Part shown: positions 44,631-53,448 of the stretch, in pieces
Numbering within the stretch: the stretch's first letter is position 1
Layout of the letters: every line of letters begins with the position of its first letter
Source: Pseudovibrio exalbescens
Lineage (GTDB): Bacteria; Pseudomonadota; Alphaproteobacteria; Rhizobiales; Stappiaceae
Reading direction: 5' to 3'
NCBI RefSeq assembly: GCF_028737195.1
Contig: NZ_JAQZAJ010000005.1
Span: 310,001-374,000 of the forward strand
Length of the DNA: 64,000 nt
The notes under the pieces: generated by a model
The model's input: only the letters and a program-made list of their open reading frames with translations
Told to the model about the DNA's origin: nothing
Database searches by the model: none
Program-made: the position numbers and the translations under genes

Positions 44631-46430
44631 TCAAACGAGACGGAAAACGTTGACCGGCTCGTCCCGTCCGCGAAGCTCAAATGAGCCAACGAGATCACCA
44701 CGTTCAGCCTCTGACAAGTGTTTCACTGTTTCTTCACTGGCAAGCGCGAGCACCTTGGCGTTCGCTTCCACCGTCTTGCCCAGTTCTTGCAGTCGAGAAG
44801 CCACGTTCACGGCATCCCCGATTACTGTGTAGTCCATGCGTTCGCTGGAGCCGATGTTGCCTACAACCACAGTTCCAGTATGAAGGCCGATACGCACACG
44901 CAGCTTGTCACAAGGTTCAGGGCCGCCCGCGCGTGCAAGAAGCTCCCTCTCAATCAGTTTCACCGCTTCGACAGCGCGCTCGGCATGGTCTTTCATTTCC
45001 TCGGGCGCTCCCCAGAAGGCCATAACCCCATCCCCCAGATATTTATCGATCGTGCCGCCAGTTGAGGTGATCAGCTTCGAAATCTCCTCAAAATGAGCGT
45101 TGAGCAGGGCTGTTGTTTCTTCTGCCGACAACCGCGACGCAACAGTAGTGAAGCCGGCGATATCAGAGAACATGATTGTCATGGTTCGAAGTTCAGTATT
45201 CTTCAAGCCTCTGAAGTCGCGTTCCAGAAGCACCCGAACCAGATCACGCGGCACATACCGGGAGAACGCCTCAAGCGCTCCAATTGCTGCATTGAAACTG
45301 GCATTGGTCTCATCCAACTCGCGCAGATGAGAGCGCGGCAATGGTGGTTTACCCTCCAGATCCAGATGCCGAATGTCCATCGCTTTCTCTGCAAGCGCCC
45401 GGATTGGCCGTCCCAGTGCACGGCCAAAGAACACCAGTGCTACAAGCCCCACAATCAGCACAGCAACAGCAACCATCACCATACGATTGAGGTTGGTCAG
45501 CGGCTGGCCAAACTCAGCAGCGGACATGTAACTTCCAACGAGCAGCGGAATGTTCTGGTGCCTGTTCAACGGCGCGTAAATGAACAGCATGTGCTGCTCG
45601 AGGGACTGGTCAACGTGAGCGCCAAAATCCACCCTCAACATTTGCTGTCTACCGCTTCGGTCCCAGATGCGGGGAAGTGGCGTGCCGGTCATGTCAGAGA
45701 GTTTGGGAACGGGATGAAGCACGGTGTGCGCGATGTCGTCAAATATCGGCTCGGTGCTTGCCAACACTTTGTCCTTTTGGAACAAAATGAATGGCTTCTG
45801 GCCGTCGCGCCAGACCATGCGGTCGAGGAGATGCTCCAGATCACGCACCGGATAGTCGACAGTTATTCGCGCAAGCGCAGTCTCAAACTCCGGCTTCAAA
45901 TAAACAATCAACCGCAGATAAGTCTCGTTCAACTCACTGTCGAAGTATGGCGGGGCCCAAATCTTGGTCCCATGCTGGGCTTGCTCTGGCACTGAGAGCG
46001 GCTTGCCAAGCTTGACGTAGTTTTCGCTTCCGTCTTCGCTCAAGCGCACCACGATGGTGCGCCCATCTGGATAGGTATAGCTGATGCGGCCGATGTTGGT
46101 CTGACGAGCCAGAATACGGGCAAGGTGCTGTTGCAATCCCTCCGGCGCTTTCATCAGCTCCCGATCCGTCATGATGTCGGCAATAATCAATCCGACTGTC
46201 TCCTCTTGCGAGAAGAATTCGTCGACCACCTCAAGACTGCGCTCGAGCATGAGTTCGCCGATCTCTGCCATCATGCGAGAGGTTTGGCGCTCCGCAGTCC
46301 ACGTCATGAACAGCAACATGGTGCCGGCAACAGCCAGCAGGAGAAGTCCAAAACCGCCACCCAAGACCCAGGTGATTGGCAGCCGCCAATGGCGCTCGCT
46401 TTGTGTCTTGTGGTTGGTGGCGTCAGGCAT
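44631..46430 (-). CDS. Membrane adenylate/guanylate cyclase, class III, with Cache-like sensor
   Basis: 599 residues: membrane helix about 18-43, a periplasmic sensor domain of about 270 residues (dCache-like), a second helix about 318-340, a HAMP linker ('GRALGRPIRALAEKAMDI') and a class III cyclase domain (about 410-595). Catalytic elements are intact: metal Asp in 'MFSDIAGFTTVASR', second Asp in 'YLGDGVMAFWG', Lys of 'IDKYLGDG' and Asp of 'YTVIGDAVNVASRL' as in adenylate cyclases, and the transition-state Arg. It should make cAMP in response to an external ligand. It lies 18 bases after rsmE on the same strand. A Crp-like regulator is encoded at 16917. Confidence 0.93.
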   Translation of the reverse strand: MPDATNHKTQSERHWRLPITWVLGGGFGLLLLAVAGTMLLFMTWTAERQTSRMMAEIGELMLERSLEVVDEFFSQEETVGLIIADIMTDRELMKAPEGLQQHLARILARQTNIGRISYTYPDGRTIVVRLSEDGSENYVKLGKPLSVPEQAQHGTKIWAPPYFDSELNETYLRLIVYLKPEFETALARITVDYPVRDLEHLLDRMVWRDGQKPFILFQKDKVLASTEPIFDDIAHTVLHPVPKLSDMTGTPLPRIWDRSGRQQMLRVDFGAHVDQSLEQHMLFIYAPLNRHQNIPLLVGSYMSAAEFGQPLTNLNRMVMVAVAVLIVGLVALVFFGRALGRPIRALAEKAMDIRHLDLEGKPPLPRSHLRELDETNASFNAAIGALEAFSRYVPRDLVRVLLERDFRGLKNTELRTMTIMFSDIAGFTTVASRLSAEETTALLNAHFEEISKLITSTGGTIDKYLGDGVMAFWGAPEEMKDHAERAVEAVKLIERELLARAGGPEPCDKLRVRIGLHTGTVVVGNIGSSERMDYTVIGDAVNVASRLQELGKTVEANAKVLALASEETVKHLSEAERGDLVGSFELRGRDEPVNVFRLV

Positions 46431-46448
46431 TCCGGCGTCTCCCAGGTT

Positions 46449-47198
46449 TTAGAACCAGTCACCCATCCTGGCTTGAACAACAGCCATGGCAGCGACAGCT
46501 GCGGTGTCGGCTCTCAGCACTCTAGGACCTAACGGCATAGGATGGACAAATGATTGATCGCGCAGCATTTTGCGCTCTTCTTCCGAGAAGCCACCTTCAG
46601 GACCAATAAGCAGAGCCAGCGGACCATCGGGCACATTCTCCAGCGCGGGGAGTGGGTTCTGAGAGCGTTCACCCTCGTCACAAAAGATCAACGCGCGCTC
46701 CGCATCGTTTTGTGCCCAATCCGCCACAAGCGCGGTCAGTTTGACTGGCTCCAGAACCTCTGGAATGTGAAGCACCCCACATTGCTCGCAGGCTTCAATC
46801 ACATTCGCATTCATGCGCTGCAGGTTCAGCTTTGGGTTTTGTGTGTGCTGGGTCAACACCGGGCGTAAGCGCCCTGCCCCCATCTCGACAGCCTTCTGCA
46901 CCATGTAATCCAGCCGAGCCAGCTTCAGGGGTGCAAAAATGTAATCCAGCTGCGGCTTTGGGCTTTGTTCTCGGATCAGTCTGGTGACGATGAGATCACA
47001 TGACTTGCGACCAGTGGCCTGCACTTCTGCCATCCATTCGCCGTCGCGACCATTAAACACCAACAGCTCAGCGCCATCCTTCATGCGTAAAACATTGAGC
47101 AAATAGTTCGCCTGCGCCCGGTCGGCTTCTACGCGTGTTTTTTCTTCCAGCGGATGGTCAAGATAAAGCCGCTGCATGCGGAATTCCGAACGAGGCAT
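46449..47198 (-). CDS. rsmE: 16S rRNA m3U1498 methyltransferase RsmE
   Basis: A 249-residue SPOUT enzyme that methylates U1498 of 16S rRNA. Typical parts: '[26 protein letters not shown]' in the PUA-like N-domain, '[26 protein letters not shown]' and the knot '[13 protein letters not shown]' plus '[20 protein letters not shown]', which bind SAM. ATG 47198 is the frame start, though ATG 47177 ('MQRLYLDHP') is also possible. It is upstream of and close to the cyclase gene. Confidence 0.95.
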   Translation of the reverse strand: MPRSEFRMQRLYLDHPLEEKTRVEADRAQANYLLNVLRMKDGAELLVFNGRDGEWMAEVQATGRKSCDLIVTRLIREQSPKPQLDYIFAPLKLARLDYMVQKAVEMGAGRLRPVLTQHTQNPKLNLQRMNANVIEACEQCGVLHIPEVLEPVKLTALVADWAQNDAERALIFCDEGERSQNPLPALENVPDGPLALLIGPEGGFSEEERKMLRDQSFVHPMPLGPRVLRADTAAVAAMAVVQARMGDWF

Positions 47199-47382
47199 AA
47201 TTCAATCCGTCGCATTGATAGGTCTCGTCTTGTCTAAGGGATTTTTGGAGGTCCGAACAGAGTGCACCTTTGCGTTTCTAACGATTTCATGGAGGGGAAA
47301 CGTCTGCAGCGCTTGGTGTGCTTGAGCGAATAGCCTATAGAATGGATTCGATATTTTACAGGTTGACGAGAGTTAGTGCATT

Positions 47383-48873
47383 TTGTCCGAACAATCGAAC
47401 GTTGCCGAGTTTTCTGTCTCAGAGGTTTCCAACGCAATTAAGCGGACTATTGAGGATTCCTTTGACTACGTTCGCGTGCGCGGCGAGCTGGGACGTGTGA
47501 GCCGCCCAGCTTCGGGCCACGTCTATCTGGACCTGAAAGATGATCGTTCGGTTCTTGCTGGCATCATTTGGAAGGGGAACGCTGCCCGCCTTAAAGTGCA
47601 GCCGGAACAGGGCCTGGAAGTGATCGCGACCGGAAAGGTCACCACTTTCCCCGGACAATCCAAATACCAGATGGTCATCGAGTCCATGGAGCCAGCAGGC
47701 GCTGGCGCCCTGATGGCGTTGTTGGAAGAACGGAAGAAGAAACTTGGCGCGGAAGGACTGTTCAATCCTGAACGCAAGCGGGCACTTCCCCGCATGCCTC
47801 GCGTTGTTGGCGTTGTCACTTCGCCCACCGGGGCTGTCATTCGCGATATTCTGCACCGGATCTCAGACCGTTTTCCGCTGCATGTGATCGTTTGGCCTGT
47901 GCGTGTGCAAGGTGAAACATGCGGGGCCGAAGTTGCCAACGGTATTCGTGGTTTCAATGCACTGCCTGAAGGCGGACCAATCCCCCGTCCCGACGTGCTT
48001 ATAGTAGCCCGTGGCGGCGGGAGCCTGGAAGACCTCTGGGGTTTCAACGATGAAGAAGCCGTGCGCGCAGCCGCAGACTCGCAGATCCCGCTGGTATCAG
48101 CGGTGGGTCACGAGACTGACTGGACGCTGATCGATCTGGCAGCCGACGTTCGGGCACCAACGCCAACGGGCGCTGCCGAGTTTGTGGTGCCAGTGAAGTC
48201 TGAGTTGAAGGCGATGACGGATGACCTGTCACGTCGCCTGTCGACAGGCTTGTTACGCCTTTTGCAAAGCCGCAAGACTGAGCTGCGTGCAGCTGCCGCC
48301 TCTCTACCTGCGCCGCGTGACCTGCTCGCCCTTCCCCGCCAAAGATTTGATGTTGTCGCGGGACGGCTTGAGTACGGCTTGCGCATGAACACGCAAAGCC
48401 ATCGCACACGCCTTGATACGGCAACACGCGGGCTCAGCCCGATCGCTCTATCCCGCCAGATCGCCTTCAACCATGAACGGCTTCGCAGCCTTGAAGGGCG
48501 GAGTGTCCAAGCCTATCGAAACCTCATCAATCGCCAGCGCATGAGGTTGGAAGGGGTGACGCAACTGCTGAACTCCCTGAGCTACGAGCGCGTGATCGAG
48601 CGTGGTTATGCCGTTGTTCGCGATGAGCATGACGCGCCAATTGGGTCCGCCACAGCGGTAGGCGAAGGACAGGCGCTGAAGCTGCAGATGAAGGGTGGGA
48701 TTGTTGACGCCATTGCTGGTGGCAAAGGCTCAGATCCCGTGCCGCCGCCGAGCAGCGCCCCACAAGAGCCGGTTTTGGAAGAGCCCGAGGAAAAAGCGAA
48801 GCCCGTCCGCAAGAAAAGCACTCGCCCTGCAAAACCAAAGAAAACCGACGATGCTCAGGGCAGCTTGTTCTGA
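47383..48873 (+). CDS. xseA: Exodeoxyribonuclease VII large subunit
   Basis: A 496-residue catalytic subunit of ExoVII, which degrades single-stranded DNA. An N-terminal OB fold ('[34 protein letters not shown]') is followed by the nuclease core '[23 protein letters not shown]', '[17 protein letters not shown]', '[28 protein letters not shown]'. A coiled coil and a lysine-rich tail end the protein. The start is TTG 47383, with GACGAGAG upstream. xseB is not adjacent. Divergent from rsmE. Confidence 0.96.
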   Translation: MSEQSNVAEFSVSEVSNAIKRTIEDSFDYVRVRGELGRVSRPASGHVYLDLKDDRSVLAGIIWKGNAARLKVQPEQGLEVIATGKVTTFPGQSKYQMVIESMEPAGAGALMALLEERKKKLGAEGLFNPERKRALPRMPRVVGVVTSPTGAVIRDILHRISDRFPLHVIVWPVRVQGETCGAEVANGIRGFNALPEGGPIPRPDVLIVARGGGSLEDLWGFNDEEAVRAAADSQIPLVSAVGHETDWTLIDLAADVRAPTPTGAAEFVVPVKSELKAMTDDLSRRLSTGLLRLLQSRKTELRAAAASLPAPRDLLALPRQRFDVVAGRLEYGLRMNTQSHRTRLDTATRGLSPIALSRQIAFNHERLRSLEGRSVQAYRNLINRQRMRLEGVTQLLNSLSYERVIERGYAVVRDEHDAPIGSATAVGEGQALKLQMKGGIVDAIAGGKGSDPVPPPSSAPQEPVLEEPEEKAKPVRKKSTRPAKPKKTDDAQGSLF

Positions 48874-48901
48874 AATTTAAGGAACATGCATCAGTAGAAG
48901 G

Positions 48902-48937
48902 AACGGCGCGGCTCTCACATGAAAGCCGCGCCGTTTT
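48902..48937. terminator. Terminator between xseA and dctM
   Basis: AACGGCGCGGCT (48902-48913), 10-base loop, AGCCGCGCCGTT (48924-48935), then TTTT in all on the + strand; AAAACG-type symmetry makes it usable on both strands. Confidence 0.9.
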
Positions 48938-48958
48938 ACATTCAACTCTGCGTAGGCT

Positions 48959-50326
48959 CTACATCAAAGAGGGCAGTATGGTGATGATTGCCGGGAAAGC
49001 GACCAGCACGGCCACGGTTACAACATCTGCCACAAAGAAGGGCATGCAGCCGCGAAACACTTCCTGAACCGGAATATCCGGGCGCACACCCGAGACGACA
49101 AAGCAGTTGAGCCCTATAGGTGGCGTGATCAAACAGAGCTCCGCCATTTTCACCACGATAATACCGAACCAGATGGCACAGGCCGCGCCGGACATGCCAA
49201 GCGCGCTGTCTGCGGCAGAAACATCTGGCCCACCGTTCAAAGCGATGATTGCAGGAAAGACCACGGGCAGCGTGAGCACCAACATGCCAATGGCGTCCAT
49301 GAACATGCCCAGGACCGCATAGCCGAGAAGAATGCAGATCACGATCAAGAGCGGTGCGTAGTAAAGGCCAACGATGAAGTCCTTAAAGGCATCTGGCAGA
49401 CCGGCAAACCCAAGGAAGCGAACATAGACCAGCACGCCCCAAATGAGTGTGAAGATCATCACCGTCAGCCGTGCGGTTTCGTGCAGCGCTTGGAACAACT
49501 GCTTGGTGCGCATGCCTTTATAGAAAGCTGTCAGCAACACCACGAAGGCCCCAAGTGAGCCCGCTTCTGTTGGCGTGGCAAAGCCAAAGTAGAGACTGGA
49601 AAAAATGATCAGGATCACGCCGATGATGGGGAGTGTCCCCGGCACCGCACTGAAGCGTTGGCCCCACGTGAAGCCGCCAATAGCGGGGGCCCCGCCCTTC
49701 CACTTGGCCATGAAGTAAATGATGAGACCATAGATGATGACCGAAACGACACCTGGCAGGAAACCCGCCATCAGCAACTTGCCAACGGACTCTTCCACCA
49801 AGATGGCGTAGATCACGAGGATCGCACTGGGAGGGATCAGAGAGGCCAAGGTACCACCTGCAGCTACAACAGCCGCAGAAAGGCGCGGTGAATAGCCTGC
49901 TTTCAGCATTTCCGGAATGGCCACGCGCGCAAATACGGCTGAGGTCGCGGTAGATGCACCCGAGACCGCAGCAAAGCCGGCGGTTGCAAATACGGTACCG
50001 ATGGCCATTCCGCCGGGCAGCCAGCCAAGCCAACGCTTTGACGCTTCAAACAGGTGTTTCGTCAGGCCTGCGTAGTAGGCGAGAAAGCCGATCAGAATAA
50101 AGGTCGGCAACACAGACAGGGCGTAGGTTACTGATTTCGAGTGCGGAATGGTGCCTGCCATCTTGAGCGCCACCATGAAACCACGTTCAAAGCCCATCCG
50201 CATGGAGAAGATGGCGATCATGCCTACCAGACCCACAAAGGCCGCAGCAAAAGCAACCCGAACGCCGAAGACGACCAGCACGAGCAGTACGCCGGTCATG
50301 ATCAAACCGATGTCGAAAGGTGTCAT
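48959..50326 (-). CDS. dctM: TRAP transporter large permease (DctM)
   Basis: A 455-residue inner-membrane protein with about twelve helices: 'GVRVAFAAAFVGLVGMIAIF', 'VSGASTATSAVFARVAIPEMLKAGYSPRLSAAVVAAGGTLASLIPPSAILVIYA' and 'CLITPPIGLNCFVVSGV' are the DctM signatures. It carries the organic acid with sodium in the high-affinity TRAP system. ATG 50326 overlaps the dctQ stop (ATGA), so translation is coupled. It is the last gene of dctP-dctQ-dctM. Confidence 0.95.
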   Translation of the reverse strand: MTPFDIGLIMTGVLLVLVVFGVRVAFAAAFVGLVGMIAIFSMRMGFERGFMVALKMAGTIPHSKSVTYALSVLPTFILIGFLAYYAGLTKHLFEASKRWLGWLPGGMAIGTVFATAGFAAVSGASTATSAVFARVAIPEMLKAGYSPRLSAAVVAAGGTLASLIPPSAILVIYAILVEESVGKLLMAGFLPGVVSVIIYGLIIYFMAKWKGGAPAIGGFTWGQRFSAVPGTLPIIGVILIIFSSLYFGFATPTEAGSLGAFVVLLTAFYKGMRTKQLFQALHETARLTVMIFTLIWGVLVYVRFLGFAGLPDAFKDFIVGLYYAPLLIVICILLGYAVLGMFMDAIGMLVLTLPVVFPAIIALNGGPDVSAADSALGMSGAACAIWFGIIVVKMAELCLITPPIGLNCFVVSGVRPDIPVQEVFRGCMPFFVADVVTVAVLVAFPAIITILPSLM

Positions 50327-50961
50327 CGCGCTCCCCCTTCCTGATGTTCCTCAAGGAACGCTTCTTCGATCTCTGCTTTGGCATGTTCTGCCGCATCATG
50401 CTTGTGAGGTAGGTCGAGCAGGGGCCGAGATGGATCGATGATCAGGCGGCTATAGCCATAAAGCTGCAGGCAAAGACGCAGCCACAGCAATGAAAGTGCC
50501 AGCGGCACCAGCAACTTGGACGGCCAGGTTGGGAGCCCCACATCAATGGTGCTGTCACCCAATGACCAGGAACGATCGAAATGGAGATAGGAACCGTAGA
50601 TCAGGATGGTCACCACAAACAGAATGATCAGCACTCCGAAGAACTCGGCGATCCAGAGCCCGCGGCCCTTGAAGGTGCCTAGCAACAACTCCATTCGAAT
50701 ATGACCGCCGACGCGCTGACAGTAGGCCACGCCCAGAAATGCAAAGACGGCCATGGCCTGCTCTGTGAAGTCAATGAAACCGGGAACAGGCTGGTTGAAG
50801 AGGTTGCGGCCAACCACCTGCGCCACGGCGAGAAACATAAGCAGCAAAATGCTCGTCGCAGCGATCAGATTGAAGAAATTCTCGAGCTTGCCCAGAGCTC
50901 CCGTAAATTTCAGGTAGCGCCGGTCTTCTCCGTCTGCACCCGAGGTATGAACTGTTGTCAT
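50323..50961 (-). CDS. dctQ: TRAP transporter small permease (DctQ)
   Basis: 212 residues with four membrane helices and the DctQ pattern 'LAVAQVVGRNLFNQPVPGFIDFTEQAMAVFAFLGVAYCQRVGGHIRMELL'. It bridges the binding protein and DctM. ATG 50961 is chosen; the open frame to 51057 would read through the intergenic hairpin. Substrate class cannot be told from this subunit. Confidence 0.93.
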   Translation of the reverse strand: MTTVHTSGADGEDRRYLKFTGALGKLENFFNLIAATSILLLMFLAVAQVVGRNLFNQPVPGFIDFTEQAMAVFAFLGVAYCQRVGGHIRMELLLGTFKGRGLWIAEFFGVLIILFVVTILIYGSYLHFDRSWSLGDSTIDVGLPTWPSKLLVPLALSLLWLRLCLQLYGYSRLIIDPSRPLLDLPHKHDAAEHAKAEIEEAFLEEHQEGGAR

Positions 50962-51024
50962 TGATAGGTTTCCACCAATCAGAGGGGTAAGTGCGCCTGC
51001 CCAGGGAGCGCAAGAAAGCAAAGA

Positions 51025-51050
51025 GGCCCCACCGCCTTGGACGGGGGGCC
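51025..51050 (-). promoter_or_regulatory. Intergenic hairpin between dctP and dctQ
   Basis: GGCCCC pairs with GGGGCC (51025-51030/51045-51050), followed after a one-base bulge by CCG/CGG, with a 7-base loop. On the coding strand it is followed by TCTTTGCTTT. Such stems stabilise the dctP message or reduce read-through into the permease genes. Confidence 0.6.
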
Positions 51051-51071
51051 CCAACAACGTTTTCCAAGCTC

Positions 51072-52088
51072 TTACTGGGACATGGTGTCCTGTACGAGTT
51101 TCAGAAGCTCGTCACCCGGAACCCCCTTGGATTCCATATCTGCCAACCACGCATCCCAAACAGGCTGACCTGCTTTTTCCTTGAAGGACGCCAGCTCTTC
51201 CTGTGAGAAAGAGATCTGAGCCACACCGTTTTCTTCCAGCGCTGGATAGAACTTCTCATAGACCGCTGCGTAGGTTGCAACGTAGTGGTCAAGCGCAGGC
51301 TGGATGCTCTCATTCAGCGCTTGCTTGAAGTCATCCGGCAACATGTCATAGGCATCCATGTTTACCACCACAGGACAATGGACGGTGCCTGGATTCAGGT
51401 TTGTGGTCCACCAGTTACCTGCCTCGATCGTGTTGAACGACAGGTGTGCATGGGGCGCAAAGGACACGGCCCTGACCGTGCCGGAATCAAGCGCCTGATA
51501 AGCTTCCGCGGCAGTTACAGATGTTGGAACCGCACCGACAATCTCCATTGCACTTCCGATGCCACCCAGCGCGCGAACGCGCATTCCTTCGAAGTCCGCA
51601 ACGGTCTGCGGCGCATCACCTGCCCCGAGAATGTTGTATTGCGGCATCGGCGAGGACATCAGCGGCTTGGCATTCCAGCGCGCCAGATCCTTTTGAACGG
51701 CTGGGTGCTGATAGAGCGCGAGATCAACCTTGATCTGGGTTTCAAGATCAGGAACGCCGAGGAAAGGCAACTCGGTCACGGTCAGCGTCGGGTTCTTGTC
51801 GGCGTGGTAGGAGGCGCAGAACTGGGCCATTTCAAACGCACCAATAGCAATGCCATCAAGGTTTTCGCGCGACTTGGACAGTGCGCCGCCGTAGTGCAGC
51901 TTGATTTCGAAGCGGCCATCCGTACGGGTCGCAACTTCGGAGGCAAGCTTCTCGATGTGTTCGGTAAACGCCCGGCGCTTACCCCAAAGAGACACGTTCC
52001 ATGTCAAGTCTGCGGCGAATGCTTCGGCAGTGAAGGATGCGCCCATGGTCAGCGCTAGGACGGCGGTGGCGCTTTTCATCAGATTCAT
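51072..52088 (-). CDS. dctP: TRAP transporter substrate-binding protein (DctP)
   Basis: A 338-residue periplasmic protein with a signal peptide (1-25, ending EAFAA) and the DctP fold: 'NVSLWGKRRAFTEHIEKLASEVATRTDGRFEIKLHYGGALSKSRENLDGI' and 'FEGMRVRALGGIGSAMEIVGAVPTSVTAAEAYQALDSGTVRAVSF'. The Arg of 'GMRVRA' is the usual carboxylate-binding residue. First gene of the TRAP operon; ATG 52088 follows GGGAG. Ligand unknown, probably a carboxylic acid. Confidence 0.95.
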   Translation of the reverse strand: MNLMKSATAVLALTMGASFTAEAFAADLTWNVSLWGKRRAFTEHIEKLASEVATRTDGRFEIKLHYGGALSKSRENLDGIAIGAFEMAQFCASYHADKNPTLTVTELPFLGVPDLETQIKVDLALYQHPAVQKDLARWNAKPLMSSPMPQYNILGAGDAPQTVADFEGMRVRALGGIGSAMEIVGAVPTSVTAAEAYQALDSGTVRAVSFAPHAHLSFNTIEAGNWWTTNLNPGTVHCPVVVNMDAYDMLPDDFKQALNESIQPALDHYVATYAAVYEKFYPALEENGVAQISFSQEELASFKEKAGQPVWDAWLADMESKGVPGDELLKLVQDTMSQ

Positions 52089-52512
52089 TGTGTTTTGCTC
52101 CCATTATTCGTCTCCCGCCCGCACCAATCTCCCAATGCATACGGGTAACCCCTATAGGTATAGGTGACTATTTCTAACACATGGATGCAAAAAGAAAACC
52201 GTTTCATCCGAAGGTTTAATGTGCTTCCGCAAGGATCATTCAGCAAAAATCACCCAGCACAAAGAGTGACCTAGAGAGAGCACTAAACTCTAGATACATT
52301 GTTGCACGTAGTTGCACTAGCTTGGCATATATCACAGTATATTTGATAGTACTGATATATGATTTTCTGAATAAACTATTGTTTTTCAGAGAGATAATAA
52401 AATGCTCCTTTTGATAAGCATCAAGGAGCATCCTCGCGCGTGCAGATAGTATAAGTACCGCTGGGTCTAATACCCAACTCAGCACCGCCAAAAAAGGCAG
52501 GGAGAAAAGCAA
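52089..52512. other. Divergent promoter region dctP / universal stress gene
   Basis: About 420 bases, AT-rich, no gene. The half near the stress gene holds an FNR box and a matching -10 (given separately). Other AT palindromic scraps such as TATATCACAGTATA near 52327 are of unknown use. Confidence 0.6.
52411..52452 (+). promoter_or_regulatory. FNR/FnrL box and -10 element of the universal stress gene
   Basis: TTGAT-AAGC-ATCAA (52411-52424) matches the Fnr consensus exactly. A TAGTAT -10 is at 52447-52452; with the expected start near 52459 the box centre falls at about -41.5, the class II activation position. It predicts induction without oxygen. Flanking TGCTCC/GGAGCA extend the symmetry. 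Confidence 0.85.
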
Positions 52513-53343
52513 ATGGCAATCAAGGACATTATTGTTGTCACGGACTTGAATGGTGAGCAGCCAGCATCCCAAGTTGGCGTCGCACTTGCCGCAAGAGAAG
52601 GCGCGCATGCGACTGGTTTGGCCTTGGCATTTGAGCCAATCGTTCCCGGCTTCATCGCAGCCCCAATGCCCGCTGATTTCCTGCAGATGGCCCACGATCA
52701 GGCAGTCTCCGCAGCTAAAAAATCTCTCGAAAAGTTCGACCATTACGTCAAGATGGCCGGCATCAGCGGCGAAACCCGCACGGAAGAAATGGTCACGGGT
52801 GGTTCTCTCGACCCAGTTCTGCGCCAGGCCCGCCTAACCGACATGATCGTGGTTGGGCAGGACAACCCGGATGATCCGGAGCCAATGCGTGAACTGATCA
52901 TTGAAGCTCTGCTATTTGACACCGGCGTGCCCGTCATGCTCGTGCCTTACATCTCCAAGGGCGACTTTGCACCCAAGAAGGTCATGATTGCATGGGATGG
53001 CAGTGCCACTTGCGCCCGCGCCGTTCATGCGGCCATGCCAATGCTGGAAAAGGCTGATGACGTGAACGTGGTCATTGTCGACAAGGGGAAAACTTTTGTG
53101 GGCGAGCCCGGCGCTGATATTGCAACTTACCTTGCACGTCACAACATTGAAGTTAACGTGCAGGTGATCGCGAACCCGCAAGTGTCCGTCTCTGACGCGC
53201 TCTTGAACTATGTCTCTGAACAGAACATGGACCTGGTCGTCATGGGTGGTTATGGCACGAGCCGGTTCCGCGAGTACATTCTGGGCGGCGCAACCCGTGA
53301 CATCCTCAGCAGCATGACCGTACCGGTCATCATGACCCACTAA
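52513..53343 (+). CDS. Universal stress protein, tandem UspA domains
   Basis: A 276-residue cytoplasmic protein with two Usp domains (about 1-145 and 150-276). The second ends 'VVMGGYGTSRFREYILGGATRDILSSMTVPVIMTH', which has the G-2x-G-9x-G-(S/T) ATP-binding motif. The first domain lacks it. Tandem Usp proteins support survival in low oxygen or starvation. The exact FNR box at -41.5 predicts anaerobic induction. ATG 52513 follows GGGAGAAA. A terminator separates it from the next gene. Confidence 0.93.
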   Translation: MAIKDIIVVTDLNGEQPASQVGVALAAREGAHATGLALAFEPIVPGFIAAPMPADFLQMAHDQAVSAAKKSLEKFDHYVKMAGISGETRTEEMVTGGSLDPVLRQARLTDMIVVGQDNPDDPEPMRELIIEALLFDTGVPVMLVPYISKGDFAPKKVMIAWDGSATCARAVHAAMPMLEKADDVNVVIVDKGKTFVGEPGADIATYLARHNIEVNVQVIANPQVSVSDALLNYVSEQNMDLVVMGGYGTSRFREYILGGATRDILSSMTVPVIMTH

Positions 53344-53374
53344 GTCTTTATTGCTGCTACATTTTCGAGATCAC

Positions 53375-53408
53375 GGTGCACGTTGCAAATCGCGGCGTGC
53401 ACCTTTTT
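53375..53408 (+). terminator. Terminator after universal stress gene
   Basis: GGTGCACG, 13-base loop, CGTGCACC, then TTTTT; 32 bases after the stop. Confidence 0.9.
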
Positions 53409-53448
53409 GATGAGCCTGCCGGTTTCTAACCATTCGGAGCGCTAGTGC

